DNA from: Polyangium sp. y55x31
Lineage (GTDB): Bacteria > Myxococcota_A > Polyangia > Polyangiales > Polyangiaceae
Assembly (NCBI RefSeq): GCF_029946505.1
Contig: NZ_JARZHG010000058.1
Coordinates: forward strand, 1 to 55,052
Length of the DNA stretch: 55,052 bases
Direction of reading: 5' to 3'
The notes below the pieces were generated by a model. The model did not search any database and had not been told where the DNA came from. It worked only from the letters and a program-made list of their open reading frames with translations. The number at the start of each line of letters is the position of its first letter. Within the stretch, counting starts at the first letter, position 1. Position numbers and translations under genes: made by a program. Of this stretch, positions 16,395-25,013 are shown piece by piece.

Positions 16395-17426
16395 TCAGAA
16401 CGTGCCCAGGATCGAGGCGCCTCCGCCGTGTGGTCCGAACGAAGGGACGAGCCACGCGCGCGGCGGCTCGGAGCCGGGCTCCTTTGCCGCGGCGCGCGAG
16501 ACGAAAAACAGCACGACGCCCGAGGCGAGGGCCGCGCCGCCCATGGCGAAGCCGATCGTCGAGACGACGGCCTTCGTCTGCGCGCCCTCGATGAGGGCGA
16601 ATCCCTCGGCGTTGCACTTCTTCTCAGGGCAAAGGGGATCGGCCTTGCCCACGTCGCTCGACGCGAGCCCGCCGAACACCACGCCGACGCCGAGCGCGGC
16701 GATGCCCAAGCCGCCCGCGACGAACGCCGCGGTGCGTAGGCCCTTCGCGCCGGATGCGGCCGGAGGCGCGTCGACCTTCTCGACCGGCTTCGCGTTCGGA
16801 TCCGCCACGAGCGCGGGCACCGAGACCGTCTTCTGGTCGGCGTCCTTGCCGACGACGATCTTCGTGGACCACGGCAAAAAGCCGGGCGCGGTTGCTTCGA
16901 TCGTGTGCTCGCCGGGATCGACGGGGATGGGGTCGCCGAGGAGCGTGGCCCCGAGGGGCTCGCCGTTGCGCTTGATCACGAGGCCCGCCGCTGGTTTGTC
17001 CGCCTCGATGCGCAGGCGCGAGAGCTTCGGCGCGAGTTTGTCCGCGAACTCCTCGGCGATCTTCAGGCGATCGGTGTCGCCCGTGGCGTGGGCCAAGGTC
17101 GCGGCTTCCTTGTACCGCGCCCACGCCGTGGCGGTGCGGCCGAGCTGCTCGTTGCAGAGCGCCAGGTTGAGGAGCGCGCCCACCGAGGGATCGAGCCGCG
17201 CGCTCTCCTCGAACTTGGGGCACGCCTCCGCGGGTTTGCCCTGGTCCATGAGCTCGCGACCACGCAGGAAGGCCGCCTCGGCGATGGCCTTGTTGTCTCC
17301 GCTCTGCGCGTCCGCGCGGGCAGGCGCGAGTAGGCTCGCCACCGCGACCGTGAGCACGGCAGCGAGGATCCGCAGGCGGGCGCGGGGCCTCGGCGAGCTA
17401 GCGGCGGTTGAAAGCGGGGTTTGCAT
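16395..17426 (-). CDS. TPR-PEGA envelope protein
   Basis: A 343-aa exported protein. The ATG at 17426 gives a signal peptide (LRILAAVLTVAVASLLAPARADA) and is preceded by GAAGAAAG. TPR-like helices occupy residues ~45-140 (AAFLRGRELMDQGKPAEACPKFEES, GALLNLALCNEQLGR). A PEGA-type beta domain follows (VDPGEHTIEATAPGFLPW), then two hydrophobic spans near 240-320 separated by a short loop with CPEKKC. This layout is common beside myxobacterial Ser/Thr kinases. Its start lies 29 bp inside the 3' end of the kinase gene, so the two are coupled and probably functionally linked. Confidence 0.8.
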   Translation of the reverse strand: MQTPLSTAASSPRPRARLRILAAVLTVAVASLLAPARADAQSGDNKAIAEAAFLRGRELMDQGKPAEACPKFEESARLDPSVGALLNLALCNEQLGRTATAWARYKEAATLAHATGDTDRLKIAEEFADKLAPKLSRLRIEADKPAAGLVIKRNGEPLGATLLGDPIPVDPGEHTIEATAPGFLPWSTKIVVGKDADQKTVSVPALVADPNAKPVEKVDAPPAASGAKGLRTAAFVAGGLGIAALGVGVVFGGLASSDVGKADPLCPEKKCNAEGFALIEGAQTKAVVSTIGFAMGGAALASGVVLFFVSRAAAKEPGSEPPRAWLVPSFGPHGGGASILGTF

Positions 17427-19149
17427 CTTTCTTCGTCGTGCTCGTCGGGGCCGGCGCCGCCTTGTTCGTGGGCTTCGGGCTCGGCGGGGGCGTCGAGGGC
17501 GCGCTCGTGGACGCGGCCATCGCCGGCGATGCGGAGGCCGAGCTCGGCGGCGGGGGTGTGGATTCGGGGGTGACCACGGGCGTGGTGGACGTCGGTGCAG
17601 CCGTGACCGTGGGCGCGGTGATCGCCGGGGGTTCCTGCGGCGCGCCCGTGGCGATCGGCGTCGTGGACGATGCTTCGACGCTCGAACGGAACAAGAACAC
17701 GAGCACGCCGCCGAGGATCCCGATGAGCGCGCCGAGGCCGAGCGCGACGAACAGGAACGAGCGACCTCCATCGGACGACGGAGGCCGCGTCCGCGCGGCG
17801 CTGGCGAACGCGGCGGCCGCGTGGGCGCTGCGCGGGCCGGTGTAGAGATCGGCCTCGATGCGGCTCAGATCGGGCTCGATCACGTCGATCGGCGGGGTGG
17901 GGCCGAGCGTGAGGACGCTCGGCCCGGTCGTCGTGGCCGAAGTCGGCAGCTCCGGCGCGGACGCGATCTGCACCGGAAGCGGCATCGTTTTGTGCGCGGT
18001 CTGCGCGGCGGCGGCGATCTCCGCGGGCGGCGGGGCGGAGGCCAGGGTCGAGCTGATGACCGAGTTGCGCCGCCCCGTGTTGCCGAGCGGTACGGTGCTC
18101 GGGCCTTCGCTCCATTCGGTGGTCACGGGCGCGTCGACGGGCGTGATCGCGGGCAACGTCGGCTGGGACGGCTGGCGCGGGGGCTCGGTGCCGGGCGCGC
18201 CGGAGGCGATGGGCGTCGGCAGGCCGGCCATGCGCGCGATCCGATCCAGCGTGCTCTGCGAGCGCGGCGGCGCGTAGGGCGCGAGCGCGACGGCGAACTC
18301 GCCGATCGACTGGTAACGGCGGTTCTTGTCGCGCTCGTAGGCGCGCTCGATCCGCGTGGCGAGATCCGCCGGGATGTCCGGGCGGAATTCACGAAGCGCG
18401 CGCGGCGTGCCGGTGAGCACCTCGGCGCAGAGCCTGTGCAAGGTCTCCGCATAGAACGGCTGCGTGCCCGCGAGCAGCTCGAAGAGCGTGATGCCGAGCG
18501 AGTAGATGTCCGTGCGGTGATCGACGCCGCGCGTCTCCTGCATCTGCTCGGGCGACATGTAGAGCGCCGAGCCCATCGCGGTCGACGTGCGCGTGAGCGC
18601 GTGATCACCCGGCGCGGCTTGCATCTTCGAGATGCCGAAGTCGAGCAGCTTCACGAGCGGCGAGCCGTCGCGGCGGCTCGCGAGGAAGAGGTTCGCGGGC
18701 TTCAGATCGCGGTGCACGATGCCGTGCGAGTGCGCCTCGGCGATGGCCTCGCAGGCCTGCAGGACGTAGTCGATCGCGTCGGGCACGTCGAGGACGCCGT
18801 CCTTGATCCGGTGCGCGAGATCGCGGCCATCGAGGAACTCCATGACCATGTACGGCGCGCCGTTTTCGAGCGTGGCCACGTCGAGGACGCGGGCGACGTG
18901 CTCGCTCTTGATCTTCACGGCGGCGCGCGCCTCGCGCTGGAAGCGCGCCGAGGCCTCGGGGTGCTGCGCGTATTCGGGCAGGAGGAATTTCAGCGCGACC
19001 CGCTCGTCGAGCGCGACGTGCCGGGCCTCGACCACGTACCCCATGCCGCCTTGCCCGAGGACACGCTCGACGCGGTACTTCTGTGCGAGGAGGGTGCCCG
19101 GTACGACGGCGGCTGCCGGCGAGCCAGTGGGAGACGCATGCGACGTCAC
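17398..19149 (-). CDS. Ser/Thr protein kinase, membrane-anchored
   Basis: A 583-aa Hanks-type kinase. The GTG at 19149 behind GGAGG is preferred; the longer frame adds Arg/Ser-rich shadow sequence. The kinase domain covers about 15-280: GQGGMGYV (P-loop), VALKFL (Lys), HRDLKPAN (catalytic loop), DFGISK, and SALYMSPEQM (APE region). A Pro/Ala-rich juxtamembrane stretch leads to one transmembrane helix (FLFVALGLGALIGILGGVLVFLF) and a Ser/Thr/Pro-rich extracellular tail of ~85 residues with no clear sensor domain. It precedes the TPR-PEGA gene, with overlap, and follows the histidine kinase gene by 52 bp. Confidence 0.93.
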   Translation of the reverse strand: MTSHASPTGSPAAAVVPGTLLAQKYRVERVLGQGGMGYVVEARHVALDERVALKFLLPEYAQHPEASARFQREARAAVKIKSEHVARVLDVATLENGAPYMVMEFLDGRDLAHRIKDGVLDVPDAIDYVLQACEAIAEAHSHGIVHRDLKPANLFLASRRDGSPLVKLLDFGISKMQAAPGDHALTRTSTAMGSALYMSPEQMQETRGVDHRTDIYSLGITLFELLAGTQPFYAETLHRLCAEVLTGTPRALREFRPDIPADLATRIERAYERDKNRRYQSIGEFAVALAPYAPPRSQSTLDRIARMAGLPTPIASGAPGTEPPRQPSQPTLPAITPVDAPVTTEWSEGPSTVPLGNTGRRNSVISSTLASAPPPAEIAAAAQTAHKTMPLPVQIASAPELPTSATTTGPSVLTLGPTPPIDVIEPDLSRIEADLYTGPRSAHAAAAFASAARTRPPSSDGGRSFLFVALGLGALIGILGGVLVFLFRSSVEASSTTPIATGAPQEPPAITAPTVTAAPTSTTPVVTPESTPPPPSSASASPAMAASTSAPSTPPPSPKPTNKAAPAPTSTTKKDANPAFNRR

Positions 19150-19201
19150 GGACCTCCGTCCATGATGCGGCCCACGGCCGTCCGTCGGCAAGGACGTTCT
19201 C

Positions 19202-20161
19202 TCACGTGCACAGCGGGAGATCGAAGCGCACGGCCGTTCCCTTGCCGAGCTCGCTCTCGATCTCGATGTCCCCGCCCACGGCCTCGATGAGGCTCTTGAC
19301 GACGGACAGCCCGAGGCCCGTGCCCTTGCCCGAAGGTTTGGTCGTGAAGTACGTCTCGAAGACACGCGCGAGCACGTCGGGCGACATGCCCGTGCCCGCG
19401 TCTTCGACGAGGCAGTGCGCGCGGCCCGTCTCGCGGTTCTCGCTCACCTCGATGCGGATGAGCCGCCCCTCCGGCGGCTGCTCCATCACGGCGTCCGCGG
19501 CGTTCGTGACGAGGTTGACGAAGATCTGTTCGAGCTTCGTGCGGCTCATGGCCACACGCACGGGCGAAGGCGGCGCGTGCGTCATGATGCTGACGCGCTT
19601 CGTGCGGCCCGAGACGTGGAGCATCGAGAGGACGTCGCCGATCACGGTCGTCACGTCGAGGACCTCCTGCCGATCCTGGATCGGCGTGCCGAGGTGCAGG
19701 AGGTTTCGCGCGTGCTCGGCCAGGTGCGCGACGCCACGCTCGAGGGCCACGAGATCGTCGGGCTCCGGCGGCTTTCCTGCGTCGGCGCGCATGCGGATGA
19801 AGGTCGCGGTGTGGGTCAGGACGGCGGCGACGTTGTTGAGCTCGTGCCCGACGCTCGCGGCGATGGTGCCGAGCGTGGCGAGCCTGTCGGCCTGGAGCAG
19901 GCGCGCGCGCGTGCGTTCGAGCTCGTCGATGAGCCACTTGCGGTGCGCCTCGGGATCCTGCGGGATCGGCGGCACGTCGCTCTTGCGGCTCCCGACGACC
20001 ACACTCGAAGGGCCGATGCTGTGCGGGCCCGAGTGCGGGGCGCTCTGGAACATCGGACGCGGGGGTGGGGGAGGCGGGAGGGGGGGCGCTTTGGGGCGCT
20101 CTACAGGCGCTGCCTGCGGTCTCCCCCCGCTGCCACGTCCGTCGCTCTTGCCGTCGCTCAT
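19202..20161 (-). CDS. Soluble sensor histidine kinase
   Basis: A 319-aa two-component histidine kinase with no membrane span. After a Pro-rich N-terminus and a short coiled coil (DELERTRARLLQADRLATLG) comes the H-box SVGHELNN, then the N-box (NLVTNAADAV), G1 (EDAGTGM), F (FETYFTTKP) and G2 (GKGTGLGLSVV) boxes, all intact. The ATG at 20161 was chosen because the longer frame is low-complexity shadow. No response regulator is adjacent, so it is an orphan kinase within a signalling run: radical SAM gene 37 bp upstream, Ser/Thr kinase 52 bp downstream, all on the same strand. Confidence 0.9.
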   Translation of the reverse strand: MSDGKSDGRGSGGRPQAAPVERPKAPPLPPPPPPRPMFQSAPHSGPHSIGPSSVVVGSRKSDVPPIPQDPEAHRKWLIDELERTRARLLQADRLATLGTIAASVGHELNNVAAVLTHTATFIRMRADAGKPPEPDDLVALERGVAHLAEHARNLLHLGTPIQDRQEVLDVTTVIGDVLSMLHVSGRTKRVSIMTHAPPSPVRVAMSRTKLEQIFVNLVTNAADAVMEQPPEGRLIRIEVSENRETGRAHCLVEDAGTGMSPDVLARVFETYFTTKPSGKGTGLGLSVVKSLIEAVGGDIEIESELGKGTAVRFDLPLCT

Positions 20162-20198
20162 GCCTGCTCGGGCGATGGTAACACGTTCTACCCTGCGA

Positions 20199-21236
20199 TC
20201 ACCGAGCGTTTGGGGTGCCGAGGATCGGCTCGAACTCGTCCCAGCCGTACCGCTTGAGGTAGTTGCGCCAGACGCCCTCGCATTGCGGCCCGTATTTGCA
20301 CGTTCCGCACGCCTCGCGTTTGTCCCTCTGGGCCTCGTCGAGATCTTGCCGCGTGACGAGCACGAGCCCCCGTCCGCGCCCGTCCGCGGCCCGCTCGGGC
20401 GCGCGGGCCGCATCGAGGTTCGCCTGCTCGCCGAGGTCGAAGTGCCGGTACTTCTCGACGTACCCGCGGTTGAAATCGGCGACGCCCTCCGTCGTGCAGA
20501 GCGGGATGTCCACGAGGAACGCCATCGGTCGCGCCTCGCCGACCTCTGCGAGGAAGCGCCGGAACGCGGCGGCGATGTCCGTGTAGCGCGGGAAGATCTG
20601 CTCGAAATACGTGTCGGCGCGGCCGTTCGCCTGCATCACGTTGAAGACGACCTGATCGACGCCCGACTGCCGCAGGAAGCGGTAGATGTCGAGCATGTGC
20701 GGGAGGTTCCGGTCCGTGATCACCGTCGAGGTGTGCAGCTCGACGCCGAAGCGCTTGAGCTTCGCGATCGAGGCGAGGCCGGCGGCGGTCTGTTCGAAGC
20801 TGTCAGGCGTGCGCGTGAGGCCTTCGTGCAGCTTCTTCGTGTGGCCGTGGATCGAGACGTAGAACCGGTTCATCCCGGCTTTCGCGAGCAGCGCGGCGTA
20901 CGGCAGGTGCGAGAGGCGCCGGCCGTTCGTCATCACGCTGATCTTGCGGTAGCCGAGGCCCTTGGCCATCGACACGAGCTCGGGCAGCTCGGGGCGCGTC
21001 GTGGGTTCGCCCGAGGTGAAGCAGACTTCCTCGGCGCCCTGGTTCTGCTCGAGGATCCACCGCACGCGGTCGGTGGTCATGGCCGAGTTGTTCACGTAGC
21101 GGCCGTCGCGATCTTCCTCCATGCAGAAGATGCAGTTGTTGTTGCAGACGGCGCCGATGGAGACGTGGATGCGCTCTTCGCGGGTGGAGAGCCGCTCGGC
21201 GATGGTCGGCTCGGCAGCGTGGGCTCCGTCGGACAA
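20199..21236 (-). CDS. Radical SAM protein with C-terminal Cys cluster
   Basis: A 345-aa radical SAM enzyme. The AdoMet 4Fe-4S motif CNNNCIFC sits near residues 31-38, with downstream TSGEPTTRPEL (GGEP-like) and the usual beta-strand pattern (ISVMTNGRRL, FYVSIHG). Near the C-terminus CGTCKYGPQCEGVW suggests an auxiliary cluster similar to SPASM/twitch proteins, which modify peptides or proteins. No precursor peptide is recognisable next to it. It is divergent from the acyl-CoA dehydrogenase gene at 21338 and upstream of the histidine kinase gene. The reaction is unknown. Confidence 0.85.
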   Translation of the reverse strand: MSDGAHAAEPTIAERLSTREERIHVSIGAVCNNNCIFCMEEDRDGRYVNNSAMTTDRVRWILEQNQGAEEVCFTSGEPTTRPELPELVSMAKGLGYRKISVMTNGRRLSHLPYAALLAKAGMNRFYVSIHGHTKKLHEGLTRTPDSFEQTAAGLASIAKLKRFGVELHTSTVITDRNLPHMLDIYRFLRQSGVDQVVFNVMQANGRADTYFEQIFPRYTDIAAAFRRFLAEVGEARPMAFLVDIPLCTTEGVADFNRGYVEKYRHFDLGEQANLDAARAPERAADGRGRGLVLVTRQDLDEAQRDKREACGTCKYGPQCEGVWRNYLKRYGWDEFEPILGTPNAR

Positions 21237-21337
21237 GCTTCGGCCTCGGGAAAAGGGTCTTCCAGCGAGCGGCGTGCGTCAACCGCTTCCGCTTCCGCAT
21301 GGACGCGGGCCGGGAGGTTTGGTAGCCCATCCTTCAA

Positions 21338-22483
21338 ATGGACAGGAACCTTTTCCGCGAAGAGCACGAGCTGTTCCGAACGTCGTTCCGAAGGTTCGTC
21401 GACCGGGAGATCAAGCCGCACCAGGAGCGGTGGATGGAGCAGGGGAGCGTCGACCGCGAGGCCTGGCGCAAGGCGGGCGAGGGCGGCTTTTTGTGCCCGT
21501 GGCTCGATCCGGCCTACGGCGGCGCGGGTGGCGATTTTCTCCATTCGGTGATCGTCATCGAGGAGATGGCGCGGGCCTACGACTCCGGCTTCGCGATGTC
21601 GTTGCACTCGGACGTCGTGGTGCCGTACATCGCGACGTTCGGCACGGAGGAGCAGAAGCAGCGCTGGCTGCCCGGCTGCGCGTCCGGGGAGATCGTGACG
21701 GCGATCGCGATGACCGAGCCCGGGACGGGCAGCGATCTCGCGGCGCTCGCGACGACGGCCGTGCGCGACGGCGACCATTACGTGCTCAATGGGGCGAAGA
21801 CGTTCATCTCGAACGGCATTCTCTGCGACATCTGCATCGTGGCCGCGAAGACGGACACGAATCCGGAGAACGCGCACCGGGGCATCAGCCTGTTCGTGGT
21901 GGAGGCGGGGACGCCGGGCTTCGTGAAGGGCAAGAAGCTGCGCAAGATGGGGCTGCCCTCGCAGGATACGTCGGAGCTCGCGTTCGAGGATTGCCGCGTG
22001 CCCGTGAAAAACCGCCTCGGCGAGGAGGGCGGGGGCTTTTTGATGCTGATGCAGAAGCTCCAGCAGGAGCGGCTCGTCGTGTCGATCGGGTGTCAGGCGG
22101 CGGCGGAGCGGATCCTCGAGGATACGGTGGCGTATTGCAAGGAGCGCAAGGCGTTCGGCAAGCCGATCTCGAAGTTCCAGAACACGCAATTCAAGCTGGC
22201 CGAGTGTGCGACGAAGGTGGAGGTGGGCCGCGCGTTCCTCGATCGCCTGATTGCGGAGCACGTCGCGGGGAAGTACCTCGTGAAGGAGTGCTCGATGTCG
22301 AAGCTCTGGCAGACGGAGATGCTCGGCGAGGTGGTCGACGAGTGCCTGCAGTTCTTCGGCGGTTATGGATACATGCTCGAATACCCGGTGACGCGGGCGT
22401 ACATGGATGCGCGCGTGCAGCGGATCTTTGCCGGGACGAACGAGATCATGAAGGTGATCATCGCGAAGCAGATGGGGCTCTGA
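21338..22483 (+). CDS. Acyl-CoA dehydrogenase
   Basis: A 381-aa acyl-CoA dehydrogenase close to the long-chain/isovaleryl-like branch. It begins MDRNLFREEHELFRTSFRRF, as in LACAD-like bacterial enzymes. FAD-loop motifs (AIAMTEPGTGSDLA, FISNGILCD), RKAFGKPISKFQNTQF, QFFGGYGYMLEYPV and the C-terminal FAGTNEIMKVIIAKQMGL are complete. In this branch the catalytic base may sit outside the usual YEG position, since the motif reads FAGTNEI. The ATG lies in a 101-bp divergent gap opposite the radical SAM gene. Confidence 0.93.
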   Translation: MDRNLFREEHELFRTSFRRFVDREIKPHQERWMEQGSVDREAWRKAGEGGFLCPWLDPAYGGAGGDFLHSVIVIEEMARAYDSGFAMSLHSDVVVPYIATFGTEEQKQRWLPGCASGEIVTAIAMTEPGTGSDLAALATTAVRDGDHYVLNGAKTFISNGILCDICIVAAKTDTNPENAHRGISLFVVEAGTPGFVKGKKLRKMGLPSQDTSELAFEDCRVPVKNRLGEEGGGFLMLMQKLQQERLVVSIGCQAAAERILEDTVAYCKERKAFGKPISKFQNTQFKLAECATKVEVGRAFLDRLIAEHVAGKYLVKECSMSKLWQTEMLGEVVDECLQFFGGYGYMLEYPVTRAYMDARVQRIFAGTNEIMKVIIAKQMGL

Positions 22484-22510
22484 AGCGCGCCGCCCGCAAA
22501 AGCGCTCTCG

Positions 22511-22800
22511 GTGCCCTTCTCGCAGCGATGTCTCGATGCCGCGGGCGGGCCCATCTCCGAATGCGGCACCGATCCCCTCTTCCCCGCCTGCGGCTCCACC
22601 TGGAGCAACGCATGCACGCTCGCCGGAGGATCCTCAACGGGGTGCAGCGCGACCGCCTGCCAAGCCGACGACGTGAAGTGCGTGGACAATAGCGACCTCT
22701 ATCGACCCTGCGACGCCGCCTTCAAGGACGCCTGCAGGCGTGCCGGTGGCGAGTTCGAGTGCGAGAGCCCCTGCACCGAAGGGACCTGCGATCTGCCGTC
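22511..22800 (+). pseudogene. Cys-rich protein remnant
   Basis: The first ~95 codons of an open frame after the acyl-CoA dehydrogenase encode a Cys-rich segment (SECGTDPLFPACG, CTLAGG, CSATACQADDVKC, CESPCTEGTCDL) like the disulfide-rich lipoproteins of this genome. There is no signal peptide and no convincing start. After 22800 the frame runs into repeat-derived Arg/Pro/Gly sequence. It looks like the leftover end of a larger gene, but could be a short orphan ORF starting at the GTG at 22511. Confidence 0.4.
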
Positions 22801-22819
22801 ATCAGGTCGCCTTCCCCGC

Positions 22820-23045
22820 GCCCACCCCGGGGACCCTTCCCCCCGAAGAGTTCCGCTCTGCGCTCCCCCCCGGGGACCCCTCCGCTCCGAGGAACCGCGT
22901 TGCAAATCTTCGCGGGGACCCCTCCGCCGCCCGCCCCTCGGCGACAAAATCCCGCGGGGAGCCCCTCTCCCCCCGACCTCCCCGCGGGGAAATTCCGGCG
23001 GGGACCCCTCCCCGCGGGGCGCGCCTCGCCCGGATCCTCGCGTCG
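22820..23045. repeat. Degenerate GGGGACCCC-rich short repeats
   Basis: The self-complementary core GGGGACCC(C)TCC recurs at roughly 22829, 22881, 22915 and 23001, with variants such as GGGGAGCCCCTC near 22956, spaced 30-55 bp apart. It is extremely GC-rich and has no coding signal. It passes directly into the 43-bp tandem repeat. Nothing else is seen in this part of the 22.5-23.5 kb gap. Confidence 0.5.
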
Positions 23046-23057
23046 AACCCTCCCCGT

Positions 23058-23186
23058 GTAGTTCCGCGCGAAGACGCGCTCCCCTCCGAAGCCTCCCCGC
23101 GTAGTTCCGCGCGAGGACGCGCTCCTCTCCGAAGCCTCCCGGCGTAGTTCCGCGCGAGGACGCGCTCCTCTCCGAAGCCTCCCGCC
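23058..23186. repeat. 43-bp tandem repeat, three copies
   Basis: Three adjacent units begin with GTAGTTCCGCGCGA at 23058, 23101 and 23144 (period 43 bp). Units two and three are nearly identical; unit one differs at a few bases. Each unit contains GCGCGAGGACGCGC, an imperfect palindrome. The array shows no plausible coding frame and probably expands by slippage. Confidence 0.85.
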
Positions 23187-23291
23187 CCGTCCCGCGCTCC
23201 CCGACGTTTCCCTTTACACCTTTCCCGCCGAGATCGCGCGGCTCAAGGCGGAGATGGGCTCGACCTGAGCCCGTTCCACGCCAATCCCTTG

Positions 23292-23484
23292 TATCGACCG
23301 CGCGGCGGTCGATGCACCACCGGTCCAGGGCTGCGCCCCTGCAAAGGGGGGCGGATAGCTACAAACAAAATTTCCCCGCGACGACTGCGCGAAGCGCAGT
23401 CGTCGCCCACCGGTCCAGGGCTGCGCCCTGGTTCGGGTCCAGGGGCGAAGAGCCCCTGGTCGGGCCCGGGGTGAAACCCCGGCG
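23292..23484 (+). repeat. Multi-hairpin intergenic repeat, copy 3
   Basis: The longest copy. Palindromes: ATCGACCGC...GCGGTCGAT (23293-23313), CCAGGGCTGCGCCCCTG, a second variable hairpin GCGACGACTGCG...CGCAGTCGTCGC (23379-23407), then CCAGGGCTGCGCCCTGG, CCAGGGGCGAAGAGCCCCTGG and CCGGGGTGAAACCCCGG (23466-23482). The final hairpin is about 20 bp beyond the stop of the minus-strand kinase gene, the same placement as in copies 1 and 2. It seems to be a copy with a partly duplicated front half. Confidence 0.75.
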
Positions 23485-23501
23485 CGACGCTGTGGAACTC
23501 C

Positions 23502-25013
23502 CTACCGCCCCCGCCGCAAGATCCGCCCAATCTTCTTTCCGAGCGCATCCGGGCCCGCGGGCGCGTTTGCCACGTCCGCCGCGCCCGCCGAGACGAGCCG
23601 CGTCATGCGGTCGGGCGTGAGCGACGCGGCGCATACGAGGACCCGCGCCCGCGGCAGGATCCGCGCGACCTCGGCGATCTTCGCGGCCGCGCCGTCGATG
23701 TCGTGGCCTGCGTCGACGAGCACGACGCCGAGTTTTTCGCGGGCCTCTTCGTCGAGCGCTTCGAGCGGAACGAGGTAAATGCCTTGAGACGCGAGGCCCG
23801 TGATGCACGCGGGATCGACGCCCGACGCGCCGGCCATGCGGATCCATCCGACCTCGGTGAGCCCGTGCCCCGGATCCGTCGAATCGTTCGCGCGGGCGAG
23901 TTGCCCCTCCCATTGCGGCGCGCGTGACTCCCTTCCGCCGAGCGGCTCGTTTCCTTTGCGTGTGACGAGCTGCGTCGCGAGCGATTCCGGATCGAGCGCG
24001 TCTTCCAGCCGCTTTTTCACGACGGCCGCGCTCGCCGGCCGGCGCTCCGGTTGCTTGGCGAGCATTTCGAGGCGCAACTTTTCGAGCAGCGGCGGCACGG
24101 GCTCCGATCCGGTCGGGCGCGCGAGCGGCGGCGGGGGCAGGAACAGATGCGCCGAAATGATCTCGATGGAGTTTTTTCCGAGGAACGGCGGCCTGCCTTG
24201 GAGCATCGCGGTCAGGACGCACCCGATTGCATAGATGTCCGTCGAGGGGCCCACCGCGAGCGAATGGCATTGCTCGGGGCTCATGTATTCGGGTGTTCCG
24301 CCCACGGCCTCGGGCTTCGTGAGCGTCGAGCCCTGGTCGTCCTCCTTGGGCAATTCCACGTGCGCGAGGCCAAAATCGAGGATCTTGATCGTGCGTTTGC
24401 CCCCCACGTCCGTGAGGAAGACGTTCTCCGGCTTCAGGTCCCGGTGCACGATGCCCCGCTCGTGTGCTGCTTCGAATGCGTCGAGGATCTGCCCGAGGAT
24501 GTCCTTCACGTCGGTGAGCGGCGGCGCCGCGTCCCGGTCGCGGAGCCACGCGTGCAGCGTGACGCCGACGAGGTATTCCATGACCAGGAAGGGCAGACCG
24601 TCGTCGTCGCCGTAATCGAGGACCCGCACGACGTTCGGGTGGTTGAGCAGCGTCGCGGCCCGGGCCTCGCGGTAGAACCTCCGCACGTAGTCGGGCTCGA
24701 TCGCGATGTTGTAATGGAGCAGCTTCACCGCGACCGGCATGCGCAAGGTCACGTGCTCGGCGCGGTAGACCTCGCCCATGCCGCCGGAGCCGATGCGCGC
24801 GAGGAGGCGGTATTTCCCGCCGAGGACGAGACCGACGTGGGCGCCGCCGCGCTCCCGCGGCATCGGGGGGGCCTTCGGGGCGGCCTGGGGCGAGGGCAAG
24901 GTTTGCAGCGTCGTGTGGTGCTGCGCTTCGAGCTCGTCGAGATCGGCGGCCCCGGGCGGGCGAACGCTGATTCGCACGGGCTTCGAAGGCGAACGATCGT
25001 CGTCGTCGCTCAT
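23502..25013 (-). CDS. Ser/Thr protein kinase with receiver-like C-terminal domain
   Basis: A 503-aa cytosolic kinase. The ATG at 25013 (ribosome site GGGAGAG) overlaps the TGA of the upstream gene (ATGA). The kinase domain spans ~65-330: GSGGMGEV, VAVKLL, HRDLKPEN, DFGLAH and GTPEYMSPEQ. The last ~120 residues resemble a response-regulator fold (VVLVDAGHD with Asp at the phosphoacceptor strand end, VLVCAASL, GAADVANAP), but the usual acidic pair and Lys are not clear, so it may be a pseudo-receiver. There is no membrane span. Coupling to the LysM/FecR gene suggests one envelope-sensing unit. Confidence 0.88.
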   Translation of the reverse strand: MSDDDDRSPSKPVRISVRPPGAADLDELEAQHHTTLQTLPSPQAAPKAPPMPRERGGAHVGLVLGGKYRLLARIGSGGMGEVYRAEHVTLRMPVAVKLLHYNIAIEPDYVRRFYREARAATLLNHPNVVRVLDYGDDDGLPFLVMEYLVGVTLHAWLRDRDAAPPLTDVKDILGQILDAFEAAHERGIVHRDLKPENVFLTDVGGKRTIKILDFGLAHVELPKEDDQGSTLTKPEAVGGTPEYMSPEQCHSLAVGPSTDIYAIGCVLTAMLQGRPPFLGKNSIEIISAHLFLPPPPLARPTGSEPVPPLLEKLRLEMLAKQPERRPASAAVVKKRLEDALDPESLATQLVTRKGNEPLGGRESRAPQWEGQLARANDSTDPGHGLTEVGWIRMAGASGVDPACITGLASQGIYLVPLEALDEEAREKLGVVLVDAGHDIDGAAAKIAEVARILPRARVLVCAASLTPDRMTRLVSAGAADVANAPAGPDALGKKIGRILRRGR

